Origin: Orenia metallireducens
GTDB taxonomy: Bacteria; Bacillota; Halanaerobiia; Halobacteroidales; Halobacteroidaceae
DNA: 64,000 bases
Reading direction: 5' to 3'
Assembly: GCF_003001995.1 (NCBI RefSeq)
Contig: NZ_PVNB01000001.1
Coordinates: forward strand, 124,001-188,000
Shown here: piece by piece, positions 25,443 to 35,274 of the stretch
Numbering within the stretch: the first letter of the stretch is position 1
Layout: every line of letters begins with the position of its first letter
Program-made: the position numbers and the translations under genes
Notes under the pieces: generated by a model
Told to the model about the DNA's origin: nothing
What the model saw: the letters and a program-made list of their open reading frames with translations, nothing else
The model's database searches: none

Positions 25443-27953
25443 TTACTTAAACATATCAAAGTACTCTTCTACTGTAGGGAATTTACCTAAAATAGCTGCT
25501 ATAGCTGCTACATGGGCACTACCTAAGTAAGTTTGAGAGTCAGCTGGTCCAATTCTAGATTGATAATTTCTAGTTGTAGTAGTTAATGCTGTAGAACCAG
25601 CACCAATTCTACGCTTATTACCCATACATAATCCACAGCCAGGCATAGTAATAGTAGCTCCAGCTGCTGTTAATTTAGCAAGACTACCATCACTAGCTAG
25701 TTCATTATAGATATCTCTAGAAGCAGGACAGACTACAAAGTTAACTTCATGAGGGATCTTATGCCCTTCTACTATTCTAGCCGCTGCTCTAATGCTCTCT
25801 AAATCCCCACCGACACAGCTACCGATAAATACTTCGTCTAATTCTACTCCTGCTATCTCTGATAAAGGTGCTACATTATCAGGATGATGTGGTTTAGCTA
25901 CTAATGGCTCAGTAACCTCTCCTAAAGGAATTTCGATAGTAGCTGCATAATCAGCATCGTCATCACCTTTAAGTAGAACTGGATTAGCTAGATACTCTTC
26001 CATAGCTTTGATTGTATCCTTTACTGATGGTGACTTTTGAGCATCAGGTCTAGATTTCAAGTACTCTAAATTACTCTTAATTGCTTCAGTTGTCACTTCA
26101 TCAGCTGGAACAGTACCAGCAGAAGCACTTCTCTCTGCTACTGCATTTGTCAAGATATATCTCTCATCAGCATCTAAGAACTCTACACCCTCCATCTCGA
26201 TAATTCTACCAGTATAAATATCTTTACCAACAGTCTTATCAGCATAAACTACCAATGTAGAGACTAAATCTCTAGCAGTAATTCCTTCTTTAGGCTGCCC
26301 CTTGAAGATAACTCTAACAGACTCGTCCATAGTCATAGTCTGCTTACCATACTTCATTGCTCCAGCAATAATATCAGAAGCAGCTGGGAAAGATACTCCA
26401 GTTGGGGTTCTAGTATGAGAATCTCCTCCTACAATTACATCTGTCGGTAATACAAACCGGTTACCAATAGTATGAATGATACCTTCTCCAGTCTCTAGAC
26501 AGACTCCACCACGCTTTGTCACAAATTCATCAATGAACTTATGTCTGTTTCTATCTTCACTAGATGGACATTCTCCAGTATGGCATAAACTCTGTACTAC
26601 AAATTCAGCTCCAAAGTCTCCACCTGCCATCAATTGATACTCCTCTAAGGTCATTGGACCAGTAGTATCTTGGGAGAATACACCTCTGATTTTTACTTCA
26701 GCAGTCTCTCCTGCTAAGATGGTATCCTTTCCATCTAATCTATTCATCGCTACAATCTTTTGAGCAAGAGTCTGTGGTACTCTCTCTTCCTCTTTTTCTA
26801 CTGGTGCAGGAACTTTACTCTGGTCAAAATCAATATCATGATCTAAACAATATTGAACGGCCCACTTCTGTAACTCATTACCTGCATCAAAGTAAGTCAT
26901 TCCTCCAGCAGCTATCTTATCTAATTGGAAAGGAATCGGTAACTTAACATCTATCTCATCTTCTCCATTAATTATCAATTTTTTATTCTCTATATCTACT
27001 TCTAAGTTATCTCCTTCATTAATACTATCTGTATCACAGATAACTGGTAAGATAGCAGATGCCATTAAAGAGATTTTAAAGATTGGAGCCATACTCTTAG
27101 CAACAACTACTCCTCCAGCCTTCTTCTCTGGTTCACCATCAACTGGCTTACCTAAGACCTGTAACATAGTATAAGTAGCAGATTTTCTAGAAGAACCTTC
27201 CCCTAGTGCCGAACCTGCTACAAAGAAGATATTCTCATTCTTCTCTTTTAATGCTTTCAACCTGTCCATAAAGTCTGCTTCATCTTCTCTACCATCCATA
27301 ATAAACTGTGCATGTAGTGGATGGTCAGTTCTACTATCAGCATTCTTAGATGGACTTAAATGTCCTGTAGTAATATTGTTTCCTACCTTAATCGATAGCC
27401 CTTGATATTTGTCAGCTAGCTTCCAGCCTTGAGCAAACTTTCTTTCTGCCCAACTCTTAATTACATCTTTAACTGTACTATTATCCTCAGCTAAAGCTAC
27501 TAATCTATTAAACTCAGAAGGGTTAACCAATACTGTATCTTTAAGTATATCTAGTATCTCTTCAGTATAGTAACCTTCTTCTAATAAAGTAACTAGCTCT
27601 ACAGCAGCAGCTCCCCCTTGCATCTTATCTAATAATTCTAAAGCATCATTTTTAGATAAGTAATCACTGCTTAATTGACCTCTAACAAACTTAGCTAATC
27701 CCTCAGCCTTTGCATAAGAAGATGGGAATGTTCCCCTTCTTACCTCTTGAGAGATCAATCTCAAAAGTAACTTATCTAAACTCTCTTCTTCAAATATAAC
27801 AAAATTCTCTTCCGCTAAATTATCTAAAGTTAGACCTTCAATAACAGCCTCAACCTCTTCTTTACTTAAAGGTCTTGGATCTAAACTATAAGTTTTCTTC
27901 CGCTCTATAGCTTTTTCTTTATAAGCCTCTAACACTGCTAATAACTTCTCCAT
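25443..27953 (-). CDS. acnB: aconitate hydratase B
   Basis: 836 aa, standard for AcnB and ordered as in that type: N-terminal HEAT-like domain (about 1-160), swivel domain 4 (about 165-390), then the catalytic domains 1-3. Iron-sulfur cysteines are expected in SCVGGDLES and MPGCGLCMGN; GGDSHTRTPTGVSFPA is also visible. It interconverts citrate and isocitrate and may also handle 2-methylisocitrate. No citrate synthase or isocitrate dehydrogenase gene is nearby, so it is a single-gene unit with its own terminator. AGGAGG precedes the ATG. Confidence 0.97.
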   Translation of the reverse strand: MEKLLAVLEAYKEKAIERKKTYSLDPRPLSKEEVEAVIEGLTLDNLAEENFVIFEEESLDKLLLRLISQEVRRGTFPSSYAKAEGLAKFVRGQLSSDYLSKNDALELLDKMQGGAAAVELVTLLEEGYYTEEILDILKDTVLVNPSEFNRLVALAEDNSTVKDVIKSWAERKFAQGWKLADKYQGLSIKVGNNITTGHLSPSKNADSRTDHPLHAQFIMDGREDEADFMDRLKALKEKNENIFFVAGSALGEGSSRKSATYTMLQVLGKPVDGEPEKKAGGVVVAKSMAPIFKISLMASAILPVICDTDSINEGDNLEVDIENKKLIINGEDEIDVKLPIPFQLDKIAAGGMTYFDAGNELQKWAVQYCLDHDIDFDQSKVPAPVEKEEERVPQTLAQKIVAMNRLDGKDTILAGETAEVKIRGVFSQDTTGPMTLEEYQLMAGGDFGAEFVVQSLCHTGECPSSEDRNRHKFIDEFVTKRGGVCLETGEGIIHTIGNRFVLPTDVIVGGDSHTRTPTGVSFPAASDIIAGAMKYGKQTMTMDESVRVIFKGQPKEGITARDLVSTLVVYADKTVGKDIYTGRIIEMEGVEFLDADERYILTNAVAERSASAGTVPADEVTTEAIKSNLEYLKSRPDAQKSPSVKDTIKAMEEYLANPVLLKGDDDADYAATIEIPLGEVTEPLVAKPHHPDNVAPLSEIAGVELDEVFIGSCVGGDLESIRAAARIVEGHKIPHEVNFVVCPASRDIYNELASDGSLAKLTAAGATITMPGCGLCMGNKRRIGAGSTALTTTTRNYQSRIGPADSQTYLGSAHVAAIAAILGKFPTVEEYFDMFK

Positions 27954-28051
27954 GCTCTCCTCCTATGATAAATATTTTTAATTAATTATACAATAAAATT
28001 TATAAATTTACAAATTGGCTGATTTACTTTATTTAGGATTAAATCCATATA

Positions 28052-28091
28052 TCAATAATAAAAGCTCCCAGTTGGGAGCTTTTATTATTGA
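28052..28091 (-). terminator. perfect 18-bp terminator hairpin of cheW
   Basis: Arms 28052..28069 and 28074..28091 match exactly with a 4-nt loop and contain GAGCTTTTATTATT. The stop codon of cheW lies inside the hairpin. Confidence 0.92.
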
Positions 28092-28549
28092 TGGTTTTCT
28101 GCTATTTCTTCTATCTTAATCTGATCTTCAGTACTTAAAATCTTATCAAGGTCTAAAATAATAATTAACCTTTCTTTTAACTTAGCAATTCCTTCTAAGT
28201 ATTCAGTCTTAATTCCTGCTATTCCTTTCTTAGGAGCAGCAATCTGCTCTTCTTCAATTCGAATTACCTCAGAAGCATCATCTACAACAAAGCCAACGTC
28301 TATATCATTAATCTTAACAACTAAAATCCTATCCTCCCCTTGATCATTAAGGGGAAAGTCCAATCTTTTTCTTAAATCGATAATAGTGATAATATCTCCT
28401 CTAAGATTGGTAATTCCTTCAATAAAACCTGCTGCTTGGGGCAATTTAGTGACTGGCTGTGGTTTAAGAATCTCCTGCACCTTATTAATCTCTACTCCAA
28501 ACTCTTCAGAAGCTAACTTAAAGACAATAAATTGATTCATAGTTCCCAT
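28085..28549 (-). CDS. CheW-type chemotaxis coupling protein
   Basis: 154 aa, one CheW domain. Conserved parts: FKLASEEFGVEINKVQEI, GITNLRGDIITIIDLR, and VGFVVDDASEVIRI. It links receptors to CheA or acts as a CheV-like scaffold without receiver domain. GGAGGAG lies 6 nt before the first ATG. It lies 18 bp behind pulA, so it may be co-transcribed with an alpha-glucan enzyme, which is odd; no other che gene is near apart from the receptor at 17236..18894. Confidence 0.92.
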   Translation of the reverse strand: MGTMNQFIVFKLASEEFGVEINKVQEILKPQPVTKLPQAAGFIEGITNLRGDIITIIDLRKRLDFPLNDQGEDRILVVKINDIDVGFVVDDASEVIRIEEEQIAAPKKGIAGIKTEYLEGIAKLKERLIIILDLDKILSTEDQIKIEEIAENHQ

Positions 28550-28567
28550 ATTTAACTCCTCCTATAA

Positions 28568-30463
28568 TTATTTATATAATACCATTGTACTGATCTTAGG
28601 TACCATTACTCTCTGATTATCAATGACCTCTAATACTTCAGTCCCAGCTCTCTCCTCTTTAACGACTACATTCCATTTATCATCTTCAGGCAGTATTACC
28701 TCTTTACTTTCATGATTTGGATTAAAGATAACAACTATCTGCTTCCAGCTATCATTATTAGCATTATCCTTTAATTGATAGATAATTATGCCATCAGCAG
28801 CCTCTAAAAATTCTAACTTCTCCCTAATTTCTTCAGAATCTCTCATCCTAAAAGCAGGATGCTCCCTTCTTAATTCAATTAAACCTTTATTGTAAGCAAA
28901 GGATTCAAAGTTCTTAGTCTTCCTTTCCCACTCAATCTGATTAATATCATCAGGTGAATTATAACTATTAGCAACTCCATACTTTGTTCTTAAAAGCTCA
29001 ACCCCCCCATGTAAGAAGGGAATACCTTGAGAGGTCAAGACTATAGCATTACATAAATTATTCATCCTAACCTTATTTGCTCGGCTATCTACAGGATTAC
29101 TCTTCTCAATCTTATCCCATAATGATAAGTCATCATGTGCTGAAACATAATTAACAACTTCATTGGGATTAGCAGCAAAAGAGTTTATAGCTGCCACAAT
29201 ACCCTCTTTTACATGGTTTATATTGCTAATCTTTCCAGTCGCATAGCCTCTATCCTCTCCTCTAGTACTTCCTTTTACTGCATCTCTTAAATTATCATTA
29301 AAAACTCCAATACCCAAATTTCTCTGTTCCCCTTTGCGCATTTGAAGCTCCCCAGGTAATGGAGAATAGTCAGCCATCCAAGGCTCTCCATAAATTAGAA
29401 TATTAGAATCAATTTCCCTAAGAGTCTTCTCAATTAATTTCATCGTCTCTTTATCATGTAAAGCCATCAAATCGAATCTAAATCCATCAATATGATACTC
29501 TTCAGCCCAATACTTAACAGACTCTACGATAAATTTACGTACCATAGGAATCTCTGAGGCAACTTCATTACCACAACCTGAACCATTAGAGAATTCTCCA
29601 TTATCCTTAAAACGATAATAATACTCAGGAGCCAACTTACCAAAACTTGAAGTCAAGGTAGCATAAGTATGGTTATAGACAACATCCATTACAACTCTAA
29701 TTCCATTCTTATGTAAAGATAAGACCATCTCTTTCAACTCTTTGATTCTAGCTAAAGGATCTGTTGAATCCGTCGAATATGAACCCTCTGGTACATTATA
29801 ATTCATTGGATCATAGCCCCAATTATACTCTTCATCTTTACTCTCATCTACACTTCCATAATCAAATATGGGTAATAAGTGAATATGAGTAATTCCTAAC
29901 TCCTTTAAATGATCAATTCCAGTTTTAATATCTGTACCTGCTAATGTAGCTCCTTCTTCAGTAAATGCTAAATACTTTCCTTTATATTTCATTCCAGAAT
30001 TTTCAGAGATAGAGAAATCTCTTACATGCATTTCATAAAGAACTGCATCCTCAATTTCTTCAAAAATCGGTCTTTTATCTCCTGCCCACCCACTTGGGTC
30101 TGTCTCTTTTAAATCAACTACTGCTCCTTTAACTCCATTTTGAGAAACAGCTCTAGCATAAGGATCTACAGCATAATTAACCTCTTCATCACACTCAACT
30201 TTATATTGGTAAAATTTATTCTTATGATTCCCAGAAACATTTACTGTCCAAACGCCATTCTCCTTCTTTTCCATCTCATATACTTTGTCAGCCTCTTCTT
30301 CATCAAAGTTCTCACCATATAATACCAAACTTACTTTATCAGAGTTGGGTGACCAGACAGCAAACATTGTTTTCTCAGGTGTATATTGACAACCTAGCTG
30401 TTCATCGCTATATTCCAAATAGACTCTTTCAGATTCAGAAAATCTATCCAAGTAGTTATTCAC
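28568..30463 (-). CDS. pulA: type I pullulanase, GH13
   Basis: 631 aa from a GTG behind GAGGTGG. N-terminal CBM48-like domain (about 10-125), then a GH13 barrel. The pullulanase signature YNWGYDP is present. Catalytic positions are readable: nucleophile Asp in DGFRFDLMALHD, acid Glu in IYGEPW, third Asp in VSAHDDLSLWD. No signal peptide, so it debranches internal glycogen or imported branched dextrins. Together with the glucan phosphorylase 1.4 kb upstream it forms a storage-glucan breakdown pair. Confidence 0.95.
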   Translation of the reverse strand: MNNYLDRFSESERVYLEYSDEQLGCQYTPEKTMFAVWSPNSDKVSLVLYGENFDEEEADKVYEMEKKENGVWTVNVSGNHKNKFYQYKVECDEEVNYAVDPYARAVSQNGVKGAVVDLKETDPSGWAGDKRPIFEEIEDAVLYEMHVRDFSISENSGMKYKGKYLAFTEEGATLAGTDIKTGIDHLKELGITHIHLLPIFDYGSVDESKDEEYNWGYDPMNYNVPEGSYSTDSTDPLARIKELKEMVLSLHKNGIRVVMDVVYNHTYATLTSSFGKLAPEYYYRFKDNGEFSNGSGCGNEVASEIPMVRKFIVESVKYWAEEYHIDGFRFDLMALHDKETMKLIEKTLREIDSNILIYGEPWMADYSPLPGELQMRKGEQRNLGIGVFNDNLRDAVKGSTRGEDRGYATGKISNINHVKEGIVAAINSFAANPNEVVNYVSAHDDLSLWDKIEKSNPVDSRANKVRMNNLCNAIVLTSQGIPFLHGGVELLRTKYGVANSYNSPDDINQIEWERKTKNFESFAYNKGLIELRREHPAFRMRDSEEIREKLEFLEAADGIIIYQLKDNANNDSWKQIVVIFNPNHESKEVILPEDDKWNVVVKEERAGTEVLEVIDNQRVMVPKISTMVLYK

Positions 30464-30930
30464 TTTACCACCTCTATTTTAAATAATTATATAAATCTAA
30501 TAAATTATTAAGAATAAGCGACTATTACTTATACTTAAGATTAGACATTATTACAAAAAACTCCTTTATAATTCACTTAAAACTTAGGTTACAGGATACA
30601 ATAAAAATTCTAATAAATAGATTATCTACCTGTTAAGATCGATAAAATCTAAATATCAATTTTTGAGTAAAAAATAATACATTATACCTTAGTATTACCA
30701 GAATATAATATTATATCTAGAATATATTGAAAGTTAGCAACTAATATTCTAAATAGAAAGTGAAATCAAATAAAATAGATATCTTAGTAGTTAAAATTAA
30801 TTTATACTATAAGAATATTTTTATGTATAACCTATTAATATATGCTTAAAACATAATTATTAAATATATCAAAAGCTAAATAAAGATATAATTCTATAAT
30901 CATCCAATTTTTAAATAAAGTCTAACTATG
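30464..30930. other. 467-bp AT-rich spacer without recognised feature
   Basis: No credible frame on either strand and no strong hairpin. One CTTATACTTAAGATTAG match (near 30520) resembles the TTAAG repeat units found elsewhere in the window. Confidence 0.5.
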
Positions 30931-30935
30931 CCATT

Positions 30936-31098
30936 ATAGAATGATAATGTGACACTTTATGTTTTGGTGGTTGGATAGTTAGGGGTGGTTTACACGAAGA
31001 GTCATCTTTTTAGACTCGTAGGAGGTAGTTAGGTTTAACCTAATCATCCAACCACCTATCTATCGAACACCTAAAAATGTTTTAATATCCCCATTGCC
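30936..31098. repeat. TIR-bounded intergenic element with GGTGG hairpin core
   Basis: Left end TATAGAATGATAATGTGACACTTT and right end AAATGTTTTAATATCCCCAT are inverted relatives of the ends seen at 36752, 39974, 41514 and 50638. The core pairs GGTGGTTGGATAGTT with ACCTATCTATC-type sequence as a long imperfect hairpin. No coding frame. Confidence 0.65.
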
Positions 31099-31129
31099 TT
31101 CACTTTAGGATTAGACACCTATAATAAAT

Positions 31130-31159
31130 AGGAGTCAGCTTGTATACAAGCTGACTCCT
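31130..31159 (-). terminator. 30-bp perfect palindrome behind the zinc-ribbon micro-gene
   Basis: AGGAGTCAGCTTGTA (31130..31144) is followed directly by its exact reverse complement; the minus strand continues TATTTATTAT. Likely terminator. Confidence 0.75.
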
Positions 31160-31173
31160 GATCTAAAATAAAC

Positions 31174-31335
31174 TCAAACTATAAATGGAAAATTTAAAGA
31201 TAAAAGAATTGAACTGATTAAACGCCTAGATTTTAATCCACCTTTTTGTTTCAAATCCCCACTACAATTTGAACAATGTTCAACAATAGTATAGTTCACA
31301 CTACCACAATCTTGACACTTTACTTTACTTCTCAT
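31174..31335 (-). CDS. 53-aa zinc-ribbon protein with hydrophobic tail
   Basis: A short gene with a strong AAGGAGG site 9-10 nt before its ATG. It reads MRSKVKCQDCGSVNYTIVEH, then CSNCSGDLKQ, so four cysteines form two CxxC knuckles (residues 7/10 and 21/24). The C-terminal ~14 residues (LISSILLSLNFPFIV) are hydrophobic and could insert into a membrane. A palindrome terminator follows its stop. I know no named function; membrane-tethered zinc ribbons sometimes precede larger envelope domains, so it could also be a truncated remnant of such a protein. Confidence 0.75.
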   Translation of the reverse strand: MRSKVKCQDCGSVNYTIVEHCSNCSGDLKQKGGLKSRRLISSILLSLNFPFIV

Positions 31336-31473
31336 GATTTTCGACCTCCTTATTCTCTTATAGTCTTATAGTAGAAAATCACTTATAAAATTATATGCTT
31401 TCTATATCTTTATTATAACATAATAGATACAATTTTACAAAATGCTTAATTCTAAAAATCTAAAATTATTTTT

Positions 31474-31686
31474 GCAACGCGCCCTGAAGGTGCTCTTCCT
31501 GAAGAAGTAGTCCTGGGCTGAATCTCGCGAATAGACGCGAATTTAAACCAAAAGATTTTAAATCTTTAATTTAGTCTTTTAATATCTAATTCACCCCAAG
31601 AGTACTTCTTCGGATAAATCTCTACGGGTTTGAGTAGCTAACCCTTCGCGGGATTTTAATTTTTATGGTCCTTCTCAGGGCGTTGC
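31474..31686. repeat. 213-bp nested hairpin element
   Basis: Outer arms GCAACGCGCCCTGAAGG (31474..31490) and CCTTCTCAGGGCGTTGC (31670..31686) enclose a second pair, 31501..31523 and 31589..31611, which match in 20 of 23 positions. Inside is a CGCGAATAGACGCGAATT unit like the GCAACGAAT family at 54852 and 58561. Halves of this element occur at 21443 and 58415. No frame; remaining spacer to 31840 holds only the glgP terminator. Confidence 0.8.
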
Positions 31687-31755
31687 TGAATTAATTTGTT
31701 TTTCGTGTCATATATAGAAGAATATAGTTTTCAATATTTTTCCATATGAGCACCA

Positions 31756-31791
31756 GAAAAACACCTATCCTGAATAAATTCAAAATAGGCA
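31756..31791 (-). terminator. probable terminator of glgP
   Basis: On the minus strand GCCTAT..TGAAT pairs with ATTCA..ATAGG, followed by TGTTTTT. Confidence 0.6.
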
Positions 31792-31840
31792 TCCTTCTAA
31801 GCTTAAATTTATTATAATAGTCTAATGATATTAAACATTA

Positions 31841-33511
31841 TTAGTTGTTTTCTGGAGCGTAAACTAATCTGTAGTAATCGTTTAACATTCTATCTGCAGA
31901 GAATTTAACATAAGTATCTTTATGACTTTCTTTCATCATTCCTACCCACTTCTCTTTGTCAGCGTAAGTAGGTAATACTTGATTTAATAATATATCATAA
32001 AGATTGTTTACATCATATTCGTCTAATTGAGCAATCTTTTCGTCATAAGAACCTTCGAAGTCCTCAGCAGTTTTAGCTTCTACACCGTCTGGAGAGATAG
32101 CCCAACCATTTACACCATGGTTACAAGCTTCTGGCCACCATCCATCAAGGATACTTAAGTTTAATACTCCATTCATAGCAGCTTTCATACCAGAAGTACC
32201 ACTTGCTTCTTTAGGTCTACGTGGGTTGTTTAACCAGATGTCACAACCTCTAGTTAATGCAGCACCAATAACCATATCATAGTCTTCTAAGAATACTACG
32301 CTATTAGAATACTTGTCTGCCATTTCAATAAGTCTAGCAACAATCTCTCTACCTTTATTATCTAATGGATGTGCTTTACCAGCAAATACGATTTGAACTT
32401 CACCAGACTTTAAGTACTCTTCAATAACTTCTGGCTTACTGAAGATAAAGTCACTTCTCTTATAAGGAGCAGCACGACGAGCAAATCCAATTAATAATTT
32501 ATTTGGATCTAACTTAACTCCATTTCTCTCTTCAATTAAGTCTAATAAGTCTTGTTTAGCTGCTTGGTGAGCATCCCAAATCTTATTAGTATCTCCACCT
32601 TCAAATGCACTAACTACTCTCTCATCTGTCCAAGTACCTCTATGAACACCATTAGTGATACCTACGATTGGAGCAGCACCATCTACATGGCTCCACATCT
32701 CGTTAGCAGTTTGCTCATGTAAGCTAGCAACAGAGTTAGCATTTCTAGATAATCTTAGTCCTGCTGCAGTCATACTGAATGGAGCATCACCAATAGCTAC
32801 CATCTGTTCTGTATTTAAGTGTAAATAAGCACCCATATACTTTAATAATTTATGTGGATGAACTTCGTTTCCAGCTGCAACTGGAGTATGTGTAGTAAAT
32901 ACTACATTCTTTCTAACCTCTCTTAATGCATCATCAAACCACATACCTTCATCTTCCATCTTCTCTCTTAATAACTCAATTCCTGCAAATACAGGATGGC
33001 TATCATTGAAATGGTAAACATCAGGCTCAATACCTAAAGCTCTAAGAGCTCTTACTCCACCAATACTTAATACCATCTCTTGAGCAATTCTGTGCTCATT
33101 AAATCCACCATAAAGTCTATCTGTAATCCACTCATCACCAGCATAGTTTTCTGGTAAGTCAGTATCTAATAAATACAAATCAGCATTGTTAAAGCAATCT
33201 ACTTTCCATACCTTACACCAAACATCTCTTTCTCTAATTTCTACTTTTACCTTTACACCAGTATCTTGTAAGAAATCATACTTTTCTGTCTCAACTGGAT
33301 AAGCTTTGTAAGGTCTTCCTTCTTTAATAATCTGTTCATTATAACCTTGTTTCCATAACATACCAATTCCTATTAGGTCACGATTTTGATCATAAGCAGC
33401 TTTCATGTGATCCCCTGCTAAGATTCCTAATCCTCCAGAATAAATTTTAAAGTCACTAGTAATACCATACTCCATACAAAAATATGCTACTTTTGGTTCT
33501 TGATTAGCCAT
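31841..33511 (-). CDS. glgP: alpha-glucan phosphorylase, short form (GT35)
   Basis: 556 aa, well below the 750-850 aa of classical glycogen phosphorylases and like the short alpha-glucan phosphorylase group of anaerobes and thermophiles. Motifs: AYFCMEYGI near the start, YSGGLGILAGDHMKAA, FTTHTPVAAGNE, FARRAAPYKRS, and the pyridoxal-phosphate site EASGTSGMKAAMNG. It releases glucose 1-phosphate from glycogen or maltodextrin in the cytoplasm. GGGGGAG precedes the ATG. A stem GTGTTTAC/GTAAACAC lies in its leader around 33570-33620. Confidence 0.95.
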   Translation of the reverse strand: MANQEPKVAYFCMEYGITSDFKIYSGGLGILAGDHMKAAYDQNRDLIGIGMLWKQGYNEQIIKEGRPYKAYPVETEKYDFLQDTGVKVKVEIRERDVWCKVWKVDCFNNADLYLLDTDLPENYAGDEWITDRLYGGFNEHRIAQEMVLSIGGVRALRALGIEPDVYHFNDSHPVFAGIELLREKMEDEGMWFDDALREVRKNVVFTTHTPVAAGNEVHPHKLLKYMGAYLHLNTEQMVAIGDAPFSMTAAGLRLSRNANSVASLHEQTANEMWSHVDGAAPIVGITNGVHRGTWTDERVVSAFEGGDTNKIWDAHQAAKQDLLDLIEERNGVKLDPNKLLIGFARRAAPYKRSDFIFSKPEVIEEYLKSGEVQIVFAGKAHPLDNKGREIVARLIEMADKYSNSVVFLEDYDMVIGAALTRGCDIWLNNPRRPKEASGTSGMKAAMNGVLNLSILDGWWPEACNHGVNGWAISPDGVEAKTAEDFEGSYDEKIAQLDEYDVNNLYDILLNQVLPTYADKEKWVGMMKESHKDTYVKFSADRMLNDYYRLVYAPENN

Positions 33512-33755
33512 AATTCTCCCCCTCTTATAAAGTTATCTTTTTAATATATAATATGCTTCTTAAAAAAGAAGCGGTGTTTACATTATTTCCAAAAAGACAG
33601 TTCTGTAAACACTATAATACTCATTGACTGTAATTAGAGCAACTTCTTTACTGAAAAAATTACCTAAATATTCCAATTATTCTGAAAAATAGAATATTAT
33701 AAAATCACAATTCTTTAGCCATTAATTAGAATATGATTATGAAGCCATTACAATA

Positions 33756-33802
33756 CAAAAAGACCCCCAATTAACATAAATAACATGTTAACCGGGGATC
33801 TC
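33756..33802 (-). terminator. terminator between dinB and glgP
   Basis: On the minus strand GATCCCCGGTTAACAT pairs imperfectly with ATGTTAATTGGGGGTC and is followed by TTTTT. It is 236 bp behind dinB; the rest of the 526-bp spacer has no gene. Confidence 0.75.
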
Positions 33803-34037
33803 ACAAAGTGTAACCTTGCCCTCAAATTTTTAATAAATCTATAATAATGGACGCAATTAATTTTTAATTTATAAGACTTCATAATTTCTAATTTTTATGT
33901 AAGAGTAACAAATGCCTCTCTTAACAATTTTTATTATATCATATTCTTGAAAAATGTCAAATAAAAAATTAATCTGTTCTAAAAATAGTAATAAATCTCT
34001 AATCTTTTTATCATTAGTATTCAGTAAATAACCAAAG

Positions 34038-35081
34038 CTATAATAACTTCAATTGCTCAACTCCATCTTCTGTTATATTCGACAAAGTTATACCAATCAG
34101 CCTTATCTTCTTATCTAAAACAACCTCTTCAAGCAATATTTCTGCCAATCGATAAATGTCTTCCTGTTTAGAAATGTTCCCTTCAATAGTTCTGCTTTTT
34201 GATAACTCTTCAAAATTTTCATATTTTACTTTTAAAGTAATCGTCTTACCCTTAACATTTTTATTACTTGCTCTGTTAGCTACCTCTTTGCTCAAATCCT
34301 TTAGATAACCTCTTAGCACCCCTTTATCTCTTGTATCATACCTAAAAGTAGTCTCTTTGCCTAAAGATTTTGGTAAACCAGGTGGAGTAACCTTTCTATA
34401 ATCCTCACCTTGAGCTAGTTTATATAACTGATAACCTCTCTTCCCAAATTCTCTTATCAGTAAACTTCTATCTCCTTTAGCTATATCAGAAATCTTATAA
34501 AAGCCAAGCTCCTTTAATCTTTGAGCAGTTTTAGGACCAACCCCCCATAAATTATTTACATCTAAAGGAAAGATGACCTCTTTAGCCTCAAAAGGGGAAA
34601 TTATCTTAAAGCCACTTGGTTTGTTAAAGTCAGAAGCTAATTTTGCTAAATATTTATTATAACTAACTCCAATAGAAGCTGTTAACTTAAGCTCCTTCTT
34701 TATCTTTCTTTTGATCTCTTTGGCAATTCTAATACTATTTTTATGATTTCCCTTTACATCAAGATAAGCCTCATCTAAAGCCAGAGGCTCTACCAACTCT
34801 GTATATCTATAAAAAATCTCTCTAATTTGACCAGAAACCTCTCTATATTTCAAATGATCACCCTGTAAGTAAATACCCTGAGGGCATAACTGTCGTGCCT
34901 TGACAATAGGCATTGCTGAATACACACCATACTCTCTTGCTTCATAAGATGCTGTACTGACAACACCCCGCTTGCCTCTTCCTCCTATAATCACAGGTTT
35001 ACCTTTTAACTTAGGGTTATCCCTCTGCTCAATGGAAGCATAGAAGGCATCCATATCTACATGTATAATATTAAGCTCCAT
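34038..35081 (-). CDS. dinB: DNA polymerase IV (Y-family)
   Basis: 347 aa from the ATG at 35081 (MELNIIHVDMDAF), since CTGGAG is 8-9 nt upstream; the GTG three codons earlier overlaps that site. Catalytic acidic motifs are HVDMDAFYAS and ALDEAYLD, followed by two helix-hairpin-helix stretches (VGPKTAQRLKELG) and the little-finger domain. No C-terminal clamp motif is certain. Performs translesion synthesis. No LexA-like operator was found upstream on reading. Confidence 0.95.
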   Translation of the reverse strand: MELNIIHVDMDAFYASIEQRDNPKLKGKPVIIGGRGKRGVVSTASYEAREYGVYSAMPIVKARQLCPQGIYLQGDHLKYREVSGQIREIFYRYTELVEPLALDEAYLDVKGNHKNSIRIAKEIKRKIKKELKLTASIGVSYNKYLAKLASDFNKPSGFKIISPFEAKEVIFPLDVNNLWGVGPKTAQRLKELGFYKISDIAKGDRSLLIREFGKRGYQLYKLAQGEDYRKVTPPGLPKSLGKETTFRYDTRDKGVLRGYLKDLSKEVANRASNKNVKGKTITLKVKYENFEELSKSRTIEGNISKQEDIYRLAEILLEEVVLDKKIRLIGITLSNITEDGVEQLKLL

Positions 35082-35164
35082 AGCTAACACTCCAGATATT
35101 CAGTGTACAGTTGATAGTTTACAGCTAGTTTCTTTTATTGATAATAAAACTCAGTAGATAATAG

Positions 35165-35235
35165 CTATAAGGTTACTGGGTGGATAGGTTAACCCCTAAA
35201 TATCTACCCACCTCTATACCTAACTACCTAATAAA
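35165..35235. repeat. imperfect GGTGG/CCACC hairpin
   Basis: TAAGGTTACTGGGTGGATAG pairs with CTACCCACCTCTATACCTAA; the same GGTGG/TAGTTAGG composition forms the cores at 30936, 39974 and 41514. TIR-like ends are not evident here. Adjacent GTACAGTTGATAGTTTACAG near 35103 is a separate quasi-periodic stretch. Confidence 0.5.
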
Positions 35236-35274
35236 AAATTGTACCATTATCTATAAAGTCATATTAATTATTAA

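Noticed and set aside
28085-30463. Functional link between cheW and pulA from their 18-bp gap
   Set aside because: Both families are unrelated and nothing in sequence indicates a shared role; co-transcription alone is not evidence.
33540-33640. GTGTTTAC/GTAAACAC stem upstream of glgP as a riboswitch
   Set aside because: Only one short stem with a long loop is visible and no known aptamer consensus matches.
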